From: Parundibacterium terreum
GTDB lineage: Bacteria; Pseudomonadota; Gammaproteobacteria; Burkholderiales; Burkholderiaceae_D
Assembly (NCBI RefSeq): GCF_014636315.1
Contig: NZ_BMED01000009.1
Span: 1 to 64,000 of the forward strand
Length of the DNA: 64,000 nt
Direction: 5' to 3'
Shown here in pieces: positions 52,535-61,543 of this stretch; the first letter of the stretch is position 1; the number at the start of each line of letters is the position of its first letter. The position numbers and the translations under genes are program-made. Under the pieces are notes generated by a model. It worked only from the letters and a program-made list of their open reading frames with translations. It did no database searches and had not been told where the DNA came from.

Positions 52535-55500
52535 ATGGACAGATTGTCGCTGTTAAGGCGCGATGTGCGCCCCTTTTTGTCTAGCAATTCCTTTACCCCA
52601 TCGCTCACCTTGATTATTGGCGGCGGGCTTTCGCTGCTGATGTTTTCCCTGGTCTCGAACCAGATCGACGACGAGGCCCGGCTCCGCTTTGAGCGCAAGG
52701 CCAGCGATGTCCACCACGTAATCAGTGCGCGCATCTCGTCGTACGTCGATGTCATTCGCGGGCTAAGGGCACTGTTTCACACGTCCAGCATGGTGTCCCG
52801 TGTCGATTTCCACCGTTATGTGACAGACCTCAAGCTGGTCGAAAGCTATCCTGGCTTTCAAAACCTGAACTACGCGCAGTTTGTCACAGATGACAATAAA
52901 GCAGCCTTTGAATCCAGGGTCAGGCAGGATGCCAGCCTGGACTTGCGCGGCTATCCCGACTTCTCCATCAAGCCCGCCGGACAAAGGTCCAGCTATTCGG
53001 TGCTGCTCTATCAGGAGCCGATGGAAAACAACGCCAGCACCTTCGGCAAAGACCTAGCCTTTAACCCGAGGACGCAAGCGGCTCTCGCAACCAGCCGCGA
53101 TACGGGGGAACTGGTCTCTTCCGGCTCCTTAATCCATGTCAAGGGAGCGGATCAGCACGTAGGCCTGGCCATGCGCATGCCGTTGTACCGCAACGACATG
53201 CCGCAAACCACGCTGGAACAGCGGCGCGCAGCCTATATCGGTTCGGTAGGCGCAGGCTTCAATGTAAAGAAACTCATGCAAGGTGTGTCCGACGAGGAAG
53301 GTCTGCGGCGCATGCGCTTTCGGCTCTACGATCGCGGACCGGCCGGCGGCAAAGCGGCCGCCCAGCTCGAAAGCAAGGAAAATTTGGTTTTCGACAGCAA
53401 CCAGCTGTTGGACGCGTCCAGGGGCGCCGCCGATGCCGACGTGTCCGGCGAGCAGTTGATGACGTCGTTGCCGATGGAAATAGGCGGCCGTAGCTGGGGG
53501 CTGGTATTCAGCGCCAGGCCGGAGTCCAATATGAACCGGCTCGATGCGGCGCTGCCCTGGCTTGCGCTGTCGGGCGGCCTGCTGTGCAGCATCCTGCTGT
53601 CATGGGCTTTTTACGCGATGACCATCTCGCGCAGCGGGGCGGTCAAGATCGCCAACGCGATGACCAGGCATTTGCGGGAAAACCAGGCCAGGCTGGCCGA
53701 GGCGCAGCGTACCGCGCACCTGGGCAGCCTGTCGCTCAACCCGGCGGATCAAAGCATGCACTGGTCGGCCGAGACTTATCGGATCCTGGGCATGGCCGTC
53801 GGCGACGTCCGCCCGGATCTCGGCCAGTTCCTGTGCCGCATACGCGACAGCGACCGGGCGCAGATGGAAGCGGCGCTGGAGAGTGCGATCTGGAGCGGGC
53901 ATAGGATGAGCGGGGAATACCGCATATCCCATCCGCATGGCGCCATCCGCTGGACGCAAATTATCTTTCAGGCTTCGCATGAATCCGTCGATGCCTCGCT
54001 CAATGGCACGATCATGGATATCACTGAACGCAAGCAGGCCACTCTGCTGGCGGAAGTGGAGCACCGCGTCACGCAACTGGTTGCCTCCGGCGCAAATCCG
54101 GAGCAGGTCATGCCCGAAGTGCTGGAAACCCTGGTCCGAGGGCTGGACTGCGTATGCGCCGTGTTCCGCATCGCCGATGAACAGGGAGCTCAGCTCATTT
54201 ACAGCGACGCATGGTGCGCAGATGCCATGGATCTTGCTCCATTCATGGCTGCGCAAAGGGAGGAGCAGATTTCCTTGGACCAGGGCCTGGCTGGACGCTG
54301 CTGGAAGCGCTGCGCTCCTATCATCAGGCCGGACTTCGACGCTTATCCGCAAAACCGCCAGCGCGCCGCCATGCCGTCGAACGTCTCCAGCGTGTTCGCC
54401 TGCCCGGTTGCGTCAGACGAAAAAATATTTGGCGTGATTGAATGTTTCGGCGCCTCTGAATACCAGCCGTATGAGGGATTGCAAAAAATGCTGCTGTCCA
54501 TCAGCAGCCAGATCAGCCTGTACCTGCAACGCGAGGCGACAGAAAGGAATCTGCATCACGTCGCATGGCACGATGCGCTGACGGACCTGCCGAATCGCAG
54601 CATGTTCAACCAAACCTTGCAACAAGCCCTGAACCGCCACGCGCGCTATCAAGAAGGCTTGGCGGTGCTGTTTATCGACATCGATCGTTTCAAAGTGATC
54701 AACGATACGCTGGGCCATAGTGCAGGTGACTTGCTGTTGATCGAATTTTCGCGCCGGCTGACAGCGTGCCTGCGTGAAAGCGACAGCGTGGCGCGGTTCG
54801 GCGGTGATGAATTCGCCATCATGATAGAGAGGTTTCCGGGGACCGATGACGTGATTTCGGTCGTCAACAAAATCCTGGAAAGTTCGGCGCAGCCGTTCCA
54901 CATCAACGGCAAGGAATTCAGGACGACCGCCAGTATCGGCATTGCTGTTGCGCCAGACGACGGTAGCGATGTCGAAACACTGCTGAAAAATGCGGACGTG
55001 GCGATGTATCGTGCCAAGGTCAACGGCAACAGCTACCAGTTCTATTCCCCGCTGATGAACAAAGACTCCCTGAAGCGCTTCACGCTGGAGGCGAGCTTGC
55101 GGCATGCAGTGGCCCGCGATGAGATGTTCTTGCATTATCAGCCCAAGCTCGACTTGCGCACCGGCGAAATCAGCGGAGTAGAAGCGCTGTTGCGCTGGAG
55201 GCATCCGCAATTAGGCATGATTTCTCCGGTAGAGTTTATCCCGCTGGCAGAAGAATCCGGCCTCATTATCGAGATCGGCAAATGGGTGTTGAAAACGGCC
55301 TGCCGGCAGAACGTCGAATGGCAAAGGCAAGGGTTGGCACCGATGCGGGTGGCGGTCAACCTGTCAGCCCGGCAGTTCCGGGATGAAAAAATACTCCAGG
55401 ATATCTCGAACATCCTGGATCAAACCGGAATGGCGTCTGACTGGTTGGAGATAGAACTCACCGAGAGCATGGTGATGCATGACGCTGAGCATGCAATCCG

Positions 55501-55903
55501 GGTCTTGCAGCAACTTAAACTGCTCGGCGTCCGCCTGTCGATAGACGATTTCGGCACGGGCTATTCGTCGCTGGCCTACCTGCGCCATCTGCCGGTCGAT
55601 TGTGTGAAGATCGACAGGTCATTTATCAAGGACATTCCCAACGAAGCCGATGACATGGCCATTACTACCGGCATCATAGGGCTTGCGCATTGCCTGCGGC
55701 TGGACGTGGTCGCCGAAGGAATTGAAACCGCAGATCAGCTTGAATTTCTGAAAGCAAACGGCTGCGATGAAATACAAGGGTATTTCTTCAGCAAGCCGCT
55801 GCCGGTCGCAGAAGTGACAATCTTGTTAGAACGCACTTGCCGCAAACCCTTGCGGCAAGTGTGGAGCCGCAACGCCCAGCCCTTAAAGACGACGCTTGCT
55901 TAG
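52535..55903 (+). CDS. Membrane CHASE-PAS-GAF-GGDEF-EAL cyclic-di-GMP protein
   Basis: About 1122 residues from the ATG at 52535; ATGs at 52466 and 52499 are alternatives and none has a strong ribosome site. TM helix 1 (about 22-44), periplasmic CHASE sensor (about 50-330, FHTSSMVSRVDFHRYV, GFQNLNYAQFV), TM helix 2 (about 341-364), PAS (LGSLSLNPADQSMHWSAETYRILGM), GAF, then GGDEF with RFGGDEFAIM (about 755-759) and EAL with GVEALLRWRHP (about 883-885), DDFGTGYSS and AEGIET. Both catalytic motifs are intact, so it may make and break c-di-GMP in response to an external signal. Confidence 0.93.
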   Translation: MDRLSLLRRDVRPFLSSNSFTPSLTLIIGGGLSLLMFSLVSNQIDDEARLRFERKASDVHHVISARISSYVDVIRGLRALFHTSSMVSRVDFHRYVTDLKLVESYPGFQNLNYAQFVTDDNKAAFESRVRQDASLDLRGYPDFSIKPAGQRSSYSVLLYQEPMENNASTFGKDLAFNPRTQAALATSRDTGELVSSGSLIHVKGADQHVGLAMRMPLYRNDMPQTTLEQRRAAYIGSVGAGFNVKKLMQGVSDEEGLRRMRFRLYDRGPAGGKAAAQLESKENLVFDSNQLLDASRGAADADVSGEQLMTSLPMEIGGRSWGLVFSARPESNMNRLDAALPWLALSGGLLCSILLSWAFYAMTISRSGAVKIANAMTRHLRENQARLAEAQRTAHLGSLSLNPADQSMHWSAETYRILGMAVGDVRPDLGQFLCRIRDSDRAQMEAALESAIWSGHRMSGEYRISHPHGAIRWTQIIFQASHESVDASLNGTIMDITERKQATLLAEVEHRVTQLVASGANPEQVMPEVLETLVRGLDCVCAVFRIADEQGAQLIYSDAWCADAMDLAPFMAAQREEQISLDQGLAGRCWKRCAPIIRPDFDAYPQNRQRAAMPSNVSSVFACPVASDEKIFGVIECFGASEYQPYEGLQKMLLSISSQISLYLQREATERNLHHVAWHDALTDLPNRSMFNQTLQQALNRHARYQEGLAVLFIDIDRFKVINDTLGHSAGDLLLIEFSRRLTACLRESDSVARFGGDEFAIMIERFPGTDDVISVVNKILESSAQPFHINGKEFRTTASIGIAVAPDDGSDVETLLKNADVAMYRAKVNGNSYQFYSPLMNKDSLKRFTLEASLRHAVARDEMFLHYQPKLDLRTGEISGVEALLRWRHPQLGMISPVEFIPLAEESGLIIEIGKWVLKTACRQNVEWQRQGLAPMRVAVNLSARQFRDEKILQDISNILDQTGMASDWLEIELTESMVMHDAEHAIRVLQQLKLLGVRLSIDDFGTGYSSLAYLRHLPVDCVKIDRSFIKDIPNEADDMAITTGIIGLAHCLRLDVVAEGIETADQLEFLKANGCDEIQGYFFSKPLPVAEVTILLERTCRKPLRQVWSRNAQPLKTTLA
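55834..55861 (+). repeat. Perfect 12-bp-arm hairpin inside the 3' end of the GGDEF-EAL gene
   Basis: Arms CACTTGCCGCAA and TTGCGGCAAGTG enclose ACCC, about 40 bases before the stop. No T run follows. It could be an old terminator read into by a C-terminal extension, or an mRNA stability element. Confidence 0.6.
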
Positions 55904-56264
55904 TTTGTTTATTCACGAGAGAGGATGTAGAAATGATGATCGCCAGCAAAGGACGATGGAAGAAATGGTAGCATCCATACAAGCGCTTAATCTTGAGCCG
56001 ATCAAATTCAAGCTGAACAATGAACAAGTTATCAAACCGCATGAACATTAAAATAGCCCTCACCATAAGGTTTGGGCATCAGTGTTCATGTAAGAAAATA
56101 GATTGTTTTCTGGACAGTATAGAAACGAGAAAATGAATCGAACTTATTTTAATCAGTGGTTGGTGTGTAAGCGCACAGTTCAATCATCCGAAGCAATCCA
56201 TAGTCGCCAATGATAGCAATAGAGATTTCGCTCATTAGCTGTCTTTCGTGGATCGGACTGCGTA
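55904..56264. other. Spacer before ECF sigma gene
   Basis: 360 bases, AT-rich. Nothing recognised beyond short frames. Confidence 0.4.
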
Positions 56265-56840
56265 ATGCCAACGAACAACAGCGAAGCACATTCACACCAA
56301 TTGAAGCTCTGGTTATCACAAGTAAGTGCACGCGACATAAATGCCTTTCGCCAATTGCACGATGCCATCGCGGGACAGCTCTTAAATGCCGCATTCCGCA
56401 TTCTCAATAATCGTGAACTGGCAGAAGAGGCTGTTCAAGAGGGCTTAATGTCAATTTGGTGTTCAGCCTCAAGCTATAAAAATGACATGGCGGCGCCGAT
56501 GGTATGGATGACTAGCGTCATCCGTAATAAGGCGTTTGATGTGGTTCGGAAGCGATATCGCTATATCGAAATGGGTATCGACGATTGCGACGAATATCAG
56601 TGCCTTTCTGCCAGCCATGGGAGCGATCCAATGCGGTTACTAGGTGATTTGACACGCCTGGATTATTGCATGTCGGTATTAGACTGTACCCATCGCGACC
56701 TCATTCATCTCGCCTACTACGCTGACATGTCACATGCCGAGGTGGCTCGTGTAACCAATTTGCCACTCGGCACCGTCAAAACATGGATTCGACGAAGCAT
56801 TATTCAAATGCGAACTCATCTCCAGCGAATTGGGCGATAA
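56265..56840 (+). CDS. ECF-type RNA polymerase sigma factor (orphan)
   Basis: 191 residues. Region 2: AFRQLHDAIAGQLLNAAFRI, ELAEEAVQEGLMSIW; region 4: HRDLIHLAYYADMSHAEVAR followed by PLGTVKTWIRRSI. Similar to SigK-like group members. No anti-sigma gene is adjacent on either side (a ChrR/RskA-like partner would be expected), so control is unknown. Confidence 0.88.
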   Translation: MPTNNSEAHSHQLKLWLSQVSARDINAFRQLHDAIAGQLLNAAFRILNNRELAEEAVQEGLMSIWCSASSYKNDMAAPMVWMTSVIRNKAFDVVRKRYRYIEMGIDDCDEYQCLSASHGSDPMRLLGDLTRLDYCMSVLDCTHRDLIHLAYYADMSHAEVARVTNLPLGTVKTWIRRSIIQMRTHLQRIGR

Positions 56841-56974
56841 CACAGATTTTCGCCATATATGAACCTTAGCTGGATTGACTTGACATGCCCACACGCCCAG
56901 TTTGAGTGAGAACATATCGCACAAGAAGCGTATTTACGGCATTACCCAGAAAGTAATTCCCTTCTACCGAATTG

Positions 56975-57754
56975 TCACCAAGAATCCGGATTGATCATTC
57001 CTATCGCCATTAAAGTCGGCCTGCAAAACAAATATCCCTGCATGAGGTTGATGCCTAGATCCTGTAAACAGTCGCGTTCGGCGGTTGTTTCGATTCCCTC
57101 AGCCAATACTTTAATGTTTAGTTCGCCGCAAATGGATGCAATACCTTTTACGATGGCTCGCTTCGATGTGCTTCTTTCAATCCCTCTAACCAGCTCCATG
57201 TCGATTTTTATGATATCCGGCTGATACTCTGACAGCAAAGTTAATCCAGCGTAGCCAGCCCCGAAATCGTCGATAGCCGTCTGAAAACCAAACCTGTGAT
57301 ACTCATTAAATATGTTCACGAGATGTGGTCGGTCTCTAACCTCTTCGCCTTCGGTTACCTCGAAAATAATGCGTTGTATCGGGAACTTGTGCTCACGAGC
57401 TGCAGCGAAAGTTGCCTGTATGCAGGCCTCAGGGCGATATACTGCGTTGGGGAGGAAATTGATAGACAAGAATTCTGTAATGCCAAGCTGTGCCGCGCCC
57501 CTGATGGCGCCGACGCGACAGGCTTGGTCAAACATATATCGGTTCTCGTCGTTCACCCGTGACAAGACCGAAAAAGCTGATTCCCCGTTGGGACCACGCA
57601 CGAGAGCTTCATGCCCGAAAATCGACCGCGTAGAGAGTTCGATGATAGGTTGATATGCAAAGGTGAAATCAAAGTTCAACGGTTCTGCCTTCTTGCATTG
57701 AATGCAGCTCGCCGCTTTTTCTGACCGGTCAGAGATATTGGGTAATGTTGCCAT
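56975..57754 (-). CDS. Stand-alone EAL-domain phosphodiesterase
   Basis: About 259 residues from the ATG at 57754 (GGAG 11 bases upstream; a GTG at 57781 is an alternative). A short N-terminus with a CIQCKKAE motif precedes the EAL domain. Motifs: GHEALVRG (EAL as EAL), FEVTEGEE, DDFGAGYAG, KIDMELV, VLAEGIET, and QGYLFCRP. The metal-binding Asp pair and the catalytic Glu are present, so c-di-GMP hydrolysis is plausible. There is no sensor domain and no GGDEF. Confidence 0.9.
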   Translation of the reverse strand: MATLPNISDRSEKAASCIQCKKAEPLNFDFTFAYQPIIELSTRSIFGHEALVRGPNGESAFSVLSRVNDENRYMFDQACRVGAIRGAAQLGITEFLSINFLPNAVYRPEACIQATFAAAREHKFPIQRIIFEVTEGEEVRDRPHLVNIFNEYHRFGFQTAIDDFGAGYAGLTLLSEYQPDIIKIDMELVRGIERSTSKRAIVKGIASICGELNIKVLAEGIETTAERDCLQDLGINLMQGYLFCRPTLMAIGMINPDSW

Positions 57755-57781
57755 GGTTGAGCAAGCTCCAATGAAAATCAC

Positions 57782-58100
57782 TAGTTGACCGAACCAGTTA
57801 TACCACGTTACCGGTGTTGATATTGATATATATAAAGCAATATTCTAGCCCCTTAAGTGTGCTTTCGAACAGACGGTTTAACACACATAATTAAAATACC
57901 CGTTCTAAACCTCCGCGCTATTAGGGATGAGACCAAATTCTTTACTGCTTTGGCCTACCAACGTAATATCGGATGCCCGACGAAATTCTAAGATAATAAT
58001 TTTAGGTATGGATCCCACAAATAGCCCTGGCACGTTCGAGAAAATCAGTTATGAAGTGTCGCGGCCCTGCCTCTTAAGCGAAAGCGGTTGAAGTTGATGG
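57782..58100. other. Spacer between EAL and LytTR genes
   Basis: About 320 bases, AT-rich on the left. No gene or terminator recognised. Confidence 0.4.
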
Positions 58101-58871
58101 TCACATTTGACGGAAGTGACACAAATAGTTTCGACTCACCGGCAGCGTCTCACTGCGCCCGCGCAAGTGCAGCTCCGCCGTTTCGTTGACGCCTCTTATA
58201 ACTTCAATCACGCATCGTAGGTTGACGATGACAGAGCGGTGCGTTTGCACGAAACGCTCAGGATCCAGCTGCTCCGCTAGTTCACGTATGCTTTTTCGAA
58301 TCAGCGCCTCGCCTTCGTCCCAGACGACCAGCGTATACTTGTCGTCGGCACGCAGGAATTGAACCTGTTCGACCGGGATCAGGCGCACGCTATTACCCAC
58401 CGATGCCTTGATCCACTGGAGCCATGATTTGGATTGCACACGCTGTTCCAGTCTGCGTGCAAGCCGATCAAGCATGAGGTCTAATGCTGCGCCCTCCGCT
58501 ATCGGTCCAGCTAGCTGACGCTTCAAGCGTTCCACCGTGTGGGCAAGGCGGGCCGAATCGATAGGTTTGACCAAATAATCGATAGCGCCCTGTTCAAACG
58601 CCTGCAGCGCATATTGTTCATACGCCGTTACGAACACTAGGTGGGCGTGGCCGTTGAGCGCTCGCGCTGTGTCGATGCCGCTCAGGCCGGGCATATGGAT
58701 ATCCAGGAATACTATATGGGGACGATGTTGTTCGAACAGTGCCAGCGCTTCCAGGCCGTTGCGCGCGTCATCGGTCAACACGAGTTCCGGCCACAATGCA
58801 GTCAAGTGCGCGCGCAGTCGTTCGCGCAGCAGAGGTTCGTCGTCGGCAATCAAGCCCGTAGCATGCCTCAT
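58101..58871 (-). CDS. LytTR-family response regulator
   Basis: 256 residues: receiver domain with phospho-acceptor Asp57 in IVFLDIHMPG, DDEP acidic pair near residue 11, Lys in IDYLVKPIDS; C-terminal LytTR DNA-binding domain (VRLIPVEQVQFLRADDKYTL...QTHRSVIVNL...LPVSRNY). AlgR/YehT-like. Its ATG overlaps the stop of the kinase gene by four bases, making a coupled two-component pair. Confidence 0.94.
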   Translation of the reverse strand: MRHATGLIADDEPLLRERLRAHLTALWPELVLTDDARNGLEALALFEQHRPHIVFLDIHMPGLSGIDTARALNGHAHLVFVTAYEQYALQAFEQGAIDYLVKPIDSARLAHTVERLKRQLAGPIAEGAALDLMLDRLARRLEQRVQSKSWLQWIKASVGNSVRLIPVEQVQFLRADDKYTLVVWDEGEALIRKSIRELAEQLDPERFVQTHRSVIVNLRCVIEVIRGVNETAELHLRGRSETLPVSRNYLCHFRQM

Positions 58872-59944
58872 GCTTTCTCTCCAGGATGAAAATGTAATTC
58901 GACGCGCACGCCGTGGGGAGCTTGCTCATGCATATCAAGACGAGCACCTGCTCCGTAAAAGGCTTGTAAGCGGGTGCGCAAGTTGGCAAGTCCGGTGCCC
59001 GGTTGCGCGGTTTCGGACATGCCTACACCTGTGTCGCTAACCCATATTGTCATTGCACCAGTCTCATCTTCGCGCCGTCCGCCGACTTCAATCCGGCCCC
59101 CGTCCGTGCTCGGGTCGATACCATGGCGGACCGCATTTTCAACCAGTGTCAACAGCGCCATTGCGGGAAAGCGTAGCGTCGCCGTTTGCGGGACCTCATT
59201 CACATCAAACTGCAAACGATCGGGCATGCGGAGGTGCATCAGTTCAAGGTAAGCGCGAACCAGATGCAGCTCGGTCGTCAGCGTTGCGTCGGCGTCGCTA
59301 AGGCGCGGCATTGCCGCGCGCAAATAGGCGATCAGGTGCCGCAATACTGGGCCAGCATTAGCTGAGCCGGCAGCGACCAGGGCTTCGATGTTGGCAAGCG
59401 TGTTGAATAGGAAGTGCGGCTCGATCTGTGCCTGCAGCAGGCGCAAGCGGGTATCCAGCAATTCCCGCTCAATTGTATTCTTTTCCACCTCAATCTGAAG
59501 CCGATCGGCGCGCTCACGCTCCTTTCGCTCGTTGCGCATCGCCAATAGGGAAAAAAGCACGCCGAAGATCACCGCCAGAAGTACCATCAACCCATGACCC
59601 ACTAGCGTTTCGGTCTGGGCTAGGTAAGGAATGAAATTTCCGCGTTGCGTCACCAGCGCTGTGATGAATGCCGCGACGGGCGCTGTTAGCACCACTGCGC
59701 CCAGCCGGGCAGGGCCCAAAGGCAGCCAGCGCGGACGTAATGCGCCCGCCGCTGAATACGCCATCAACAAAGCCGCACCGATAAATCCAATGCGGCCGAA
59801 CACGCTCAAGTACGGCGTGCCGCTGACCAAATGCAACAGCCACGACAGCAGCAAGGTAAAAATCGTGACCACGAGTGCCTGCCATGCCGATGGAAGGATA
59901 TTGGCGGCGGTTCGGGTCATGGGTTGCGATGGCGATGGCGTCAT
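58868..59944 (-). CDS. LytS/YehU-like membrane histidine kinase
   Basis: 358 residues from the ATG at 59944 (the frame runs back to 60103 with unconserved residues; an ATG at 59920 is also possible). Four transmembrane helices in the first about 140 residues, a coiled linker (NERKERERADRLQIEVEKNT), then the His_kinase domain QAQIEPHFLFNTLANIEALV and an HATPase with LVENAVRHGIDP and DTGVGMS. Partner of the LytTR regulator. The signal is unknown. Confidence 0.92.
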   Translation of the reverse strand: MTPSPSQPMTRTAANILPSAWQALVVTIFTLLLSWLLHLVSGTPYLSVFGRIGFIGAALLMAYSAAGALRPRWLPLGPARLGAVVLTAPVAAFITALVTQRGNFIPYLAQTETLVGHGLMVLLAVIFGVLFSLLAMRNERKERERADRLQIEVEKNTIERELLDTRLRLLQAQIEPHFLFNTLANIEALVAAGSANAGPVLRHLIAYLRAAMPRLSDADATLTTELHLVRAYLELMHLRMPDRLQFDVNEVPQTATLRFPAMALLTLVENAVRHGIDPSTDGGRIEVGGRREDETGAMTIWVSDTGVGMSETAQPGTGLANLRTRLQAFYGAGARLDMHEQAPHGVRVELHFHPGEKA

Positions 59945-59966
59945 CGGCACACGATAACCGATGCAC

Positions 59967-59998
59967 AACCTTCGTTCAAGCCCTAAAAACCGTCGTTC
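59967..59998. promoter_or_regulatory. LytTR-type direct repeat between lytS-like gene and DUF2306 gene
   Basis: AACCTTCGTTC at 59967-59977 and AACCGTCGTTC at 59988-59998 match at 10 of 11 positions, exactly 21 bases apart (two helical turns). Paired direct repeats of about this length and spacing are how LytTR regulators bind. The site is between the divergent starts at 59944 and 60084. Confidence 0.65.
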
Positions 59999-60083
59999 GT
60001 CGCATAGTTTGGCAAAGCATGTTGTCTGTAACGTCCTCAGCTGGCTATCGTGGCGCATACACAATGACATTACAAAGGAACAT

Positions 60084-60926
60084 ATGACATCCGTTACCTC
60101 CACATCCCTGGCCGATTTAGTGCGCGAACCTGCTCCCCCGGAATGGGCAAAGACCGCGCTCGCGTCTGCCGTTAAGTTTTGGTTCCTGTGTACCTTTGCC
60201 GGCCAGTTAGTCTTTGCGGCTTATATTGCGGCCCTTTATGGCCGTTCGGCGCTACGGGGCGACTTCAATGGCTGGAATGCCGTAATGACGCACGGTCATA
60301 TCCTTGGGGATTCCGTGGGTAACGTCGCTATCGGCGTGCATTTGCTGTTGGCACTAGTTGTCATGATGAGCGGTGCGTTACAGTTGGTTCCGGGAGTGCG
60401 CCATAACGCCCCCGCTTTTCATCGCTGGAATGGAAGGCTCTATCTGGCCGGCGCCGTCATGGGCGGTCTAACCGGCTTGTACATGGTGTGGTTTCGCGGC
60501 GCGGTCGGCGACTTGGTCCAACACCTAGGCACTAGCCTGAACGCCTTACTGATATTGCTGTTCGCCGGCATGGCGTTACGTCGGGCCCTAAGACGCGACT
60601 TTGCGTCACACAGTCGCTGGGCGTTGCGACTGTTCTTGGCGGTCGGCGGCGTATGGTTCTTCCGCATCGGCTTGATGTTCTGGCTTGCCATCCACGGTGG
60701 TCCTGCCGGCTTTAATCCGGACACTTTTACCGGGCCCTTCCTGAGTTTCTTGGCATACGCCCAGTACCTTCTTCCGCTAGCAGTGCTTGAGCTCTACTTG
60801 CGCTGTCGCACGAGCGGAGGAGTGATGGCGCACATCGCCATGGCCGCAGTGCTGACTGGAGTGACCCTGGCAATGAGCCTTGGCATCGCCGTGGCGACAG
60901 TGGGCATGTGGTTGCCTCGCATGTAA
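60084..60926 (+). CDS. DUF2306-like polytopic membrane protein
   Basis: 280 residues from the ATG at 60084 after AAAGGA. Seven or eight hydrophobic helices with the His-containing segments THGHILGDSVGNVAIGVHLLLAL and APAFHRWNGRLYLAGAV that mark the DUF2306 family, and SHSRWALRLFLAVGGVWFFRIG. Function unknown; possibly haem- or quinone-linked because of the conserved His. Divergent from the kinase gene and a probable target of the LytTR regulator. Confidence 0.82.
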   Translation: MTSVTSTSLADLVREPAPPEWAKTALASAVKFWFLCTFAGQLVFAAYIAALYGRSALRGDFNGWNAVMTHGHILGDSVGNVAIGVHLLLALVVMMSGALQLVPGVRHNAPAFHRWNGRLYLAGAVMGGLTGLYMVWFRGAVGDLVQHLGTSLNALLILLFAGMALRRALRRDFASHSRWALRLFLAVGGVWFFRIGLMFWLAIHGGPAGFNPDTFTGPFLSFLAYAQYLLPLAVLELYLRCRTSGGVMAHIAMAAVLTGVTLAMSLGIAVATVGMWLPRM

Positions 60927-61093
60927 ATCGGAGGAGTATGTAACGTGAAATATCCACCTTCGCTGGGGTTTCCTAACCACAAGGATGTTGCCGCTGACCG
61001 AAAGTTGCCCCCCAACTGCCGGTGGTTCCACTAAGCTATGGCCGCCGCGGTAAATTTTACATGTAGCGCTTGTGTCGGAATTTGGTTCCTATG

Positions 61094-61130
61094 ATAGATG
61101 CTCTTTTAATGCCATTAAGAGAGCATCTAT
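61094..61130. promoter_or_regulatory. HipB operator 1 (inverted repeat)
   Basis: 37-base element with outer arms ATAGATGCTCT and AGAGCATCTAT and near-symmetric centre. Same length and layout as the second element 64 bases downstream. Confidence 0.75.
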
Positions 61131-61154
61131 ATTTAATTTAAAAATGAGATAATG

Positions 61155-61194
61155 TTGATAGATACTCTTTTATGTGATATAAAAGAGTATCTAT
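61155..61194 (+). promoter_or_regulatory. HipBA promoter embedded in operator 2
   Basis: Perfect 16-base arms ATAGATACTCTTTTAT / ATAAAAGAGTATCTAT around GTGAT (61158-61194). TTGATA (61155-61160), a 17-base spacer and TATAAA (61178-61183) form a sigma-70 promoter lying inside it, so HipB binding would shut off its own operon. Confidence 0.8.
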
Positions 61195-61213
61195 ATTCAT
61201 TTCTGATGAGTCA

Positions 61214-61543
61214 ATGCCTAAGAAACGCCTACCCAGTGACGAAGCACCAACCCTTGTTGTAGAGCGCCTTCACACTTGGGGGGCCTGTATCAGAAATCTA
61301 CGGCTGACCCAGAATATCAGGATGGTGGACCTATGCGAGCGTATGGGAATTACCCATACGACGTTGCGGCGGCTGGAGAAAGGTGACCCGGGGGCAGGCG
61401 CCGGGCTGTACCTCAATGCCTTCATGATCTTGGGGGCAATAGAGATCGTGGCGCCATCGCTTCCGATCGACCTGAAAAACACTTCCACTGTGAATCATAG
61501 GGTCCGCCTGGGATATTCTAAGGAAGCTGACGATGACTTCTAG
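61214..61543 (+). CDS. hipB: HipB-like antitoxin/repressor
   Basis: 109 residues with an XRE-type helix-turn-helix (IRNLRLTQNIRMVDLCERMG, THTTLRRLEKGD). It binds DNA as a dimer and neutralises HipA. Stop overlaps the hipA ATG by 11 bases. Two 37-base inverted repeats upstream are the expected autoregulatory operators. Confidence 0.9.
   Translation: MPKKRLPSDEAPTLVVERLHTWGACIRNLRLTQNIRMVDLCERMGITHTTLRRLEKGDPGAGAGLYLNAFMILGAIEIVAPSLPIDLKNTSTVNHRVRLGYSKEADDDF

Noticed and set aside
54413-55210. 265-codon minus-strand frame inside the GGDEF-EAL gene
   Set aside because: Antisense to intact catalytic domains; no family features.
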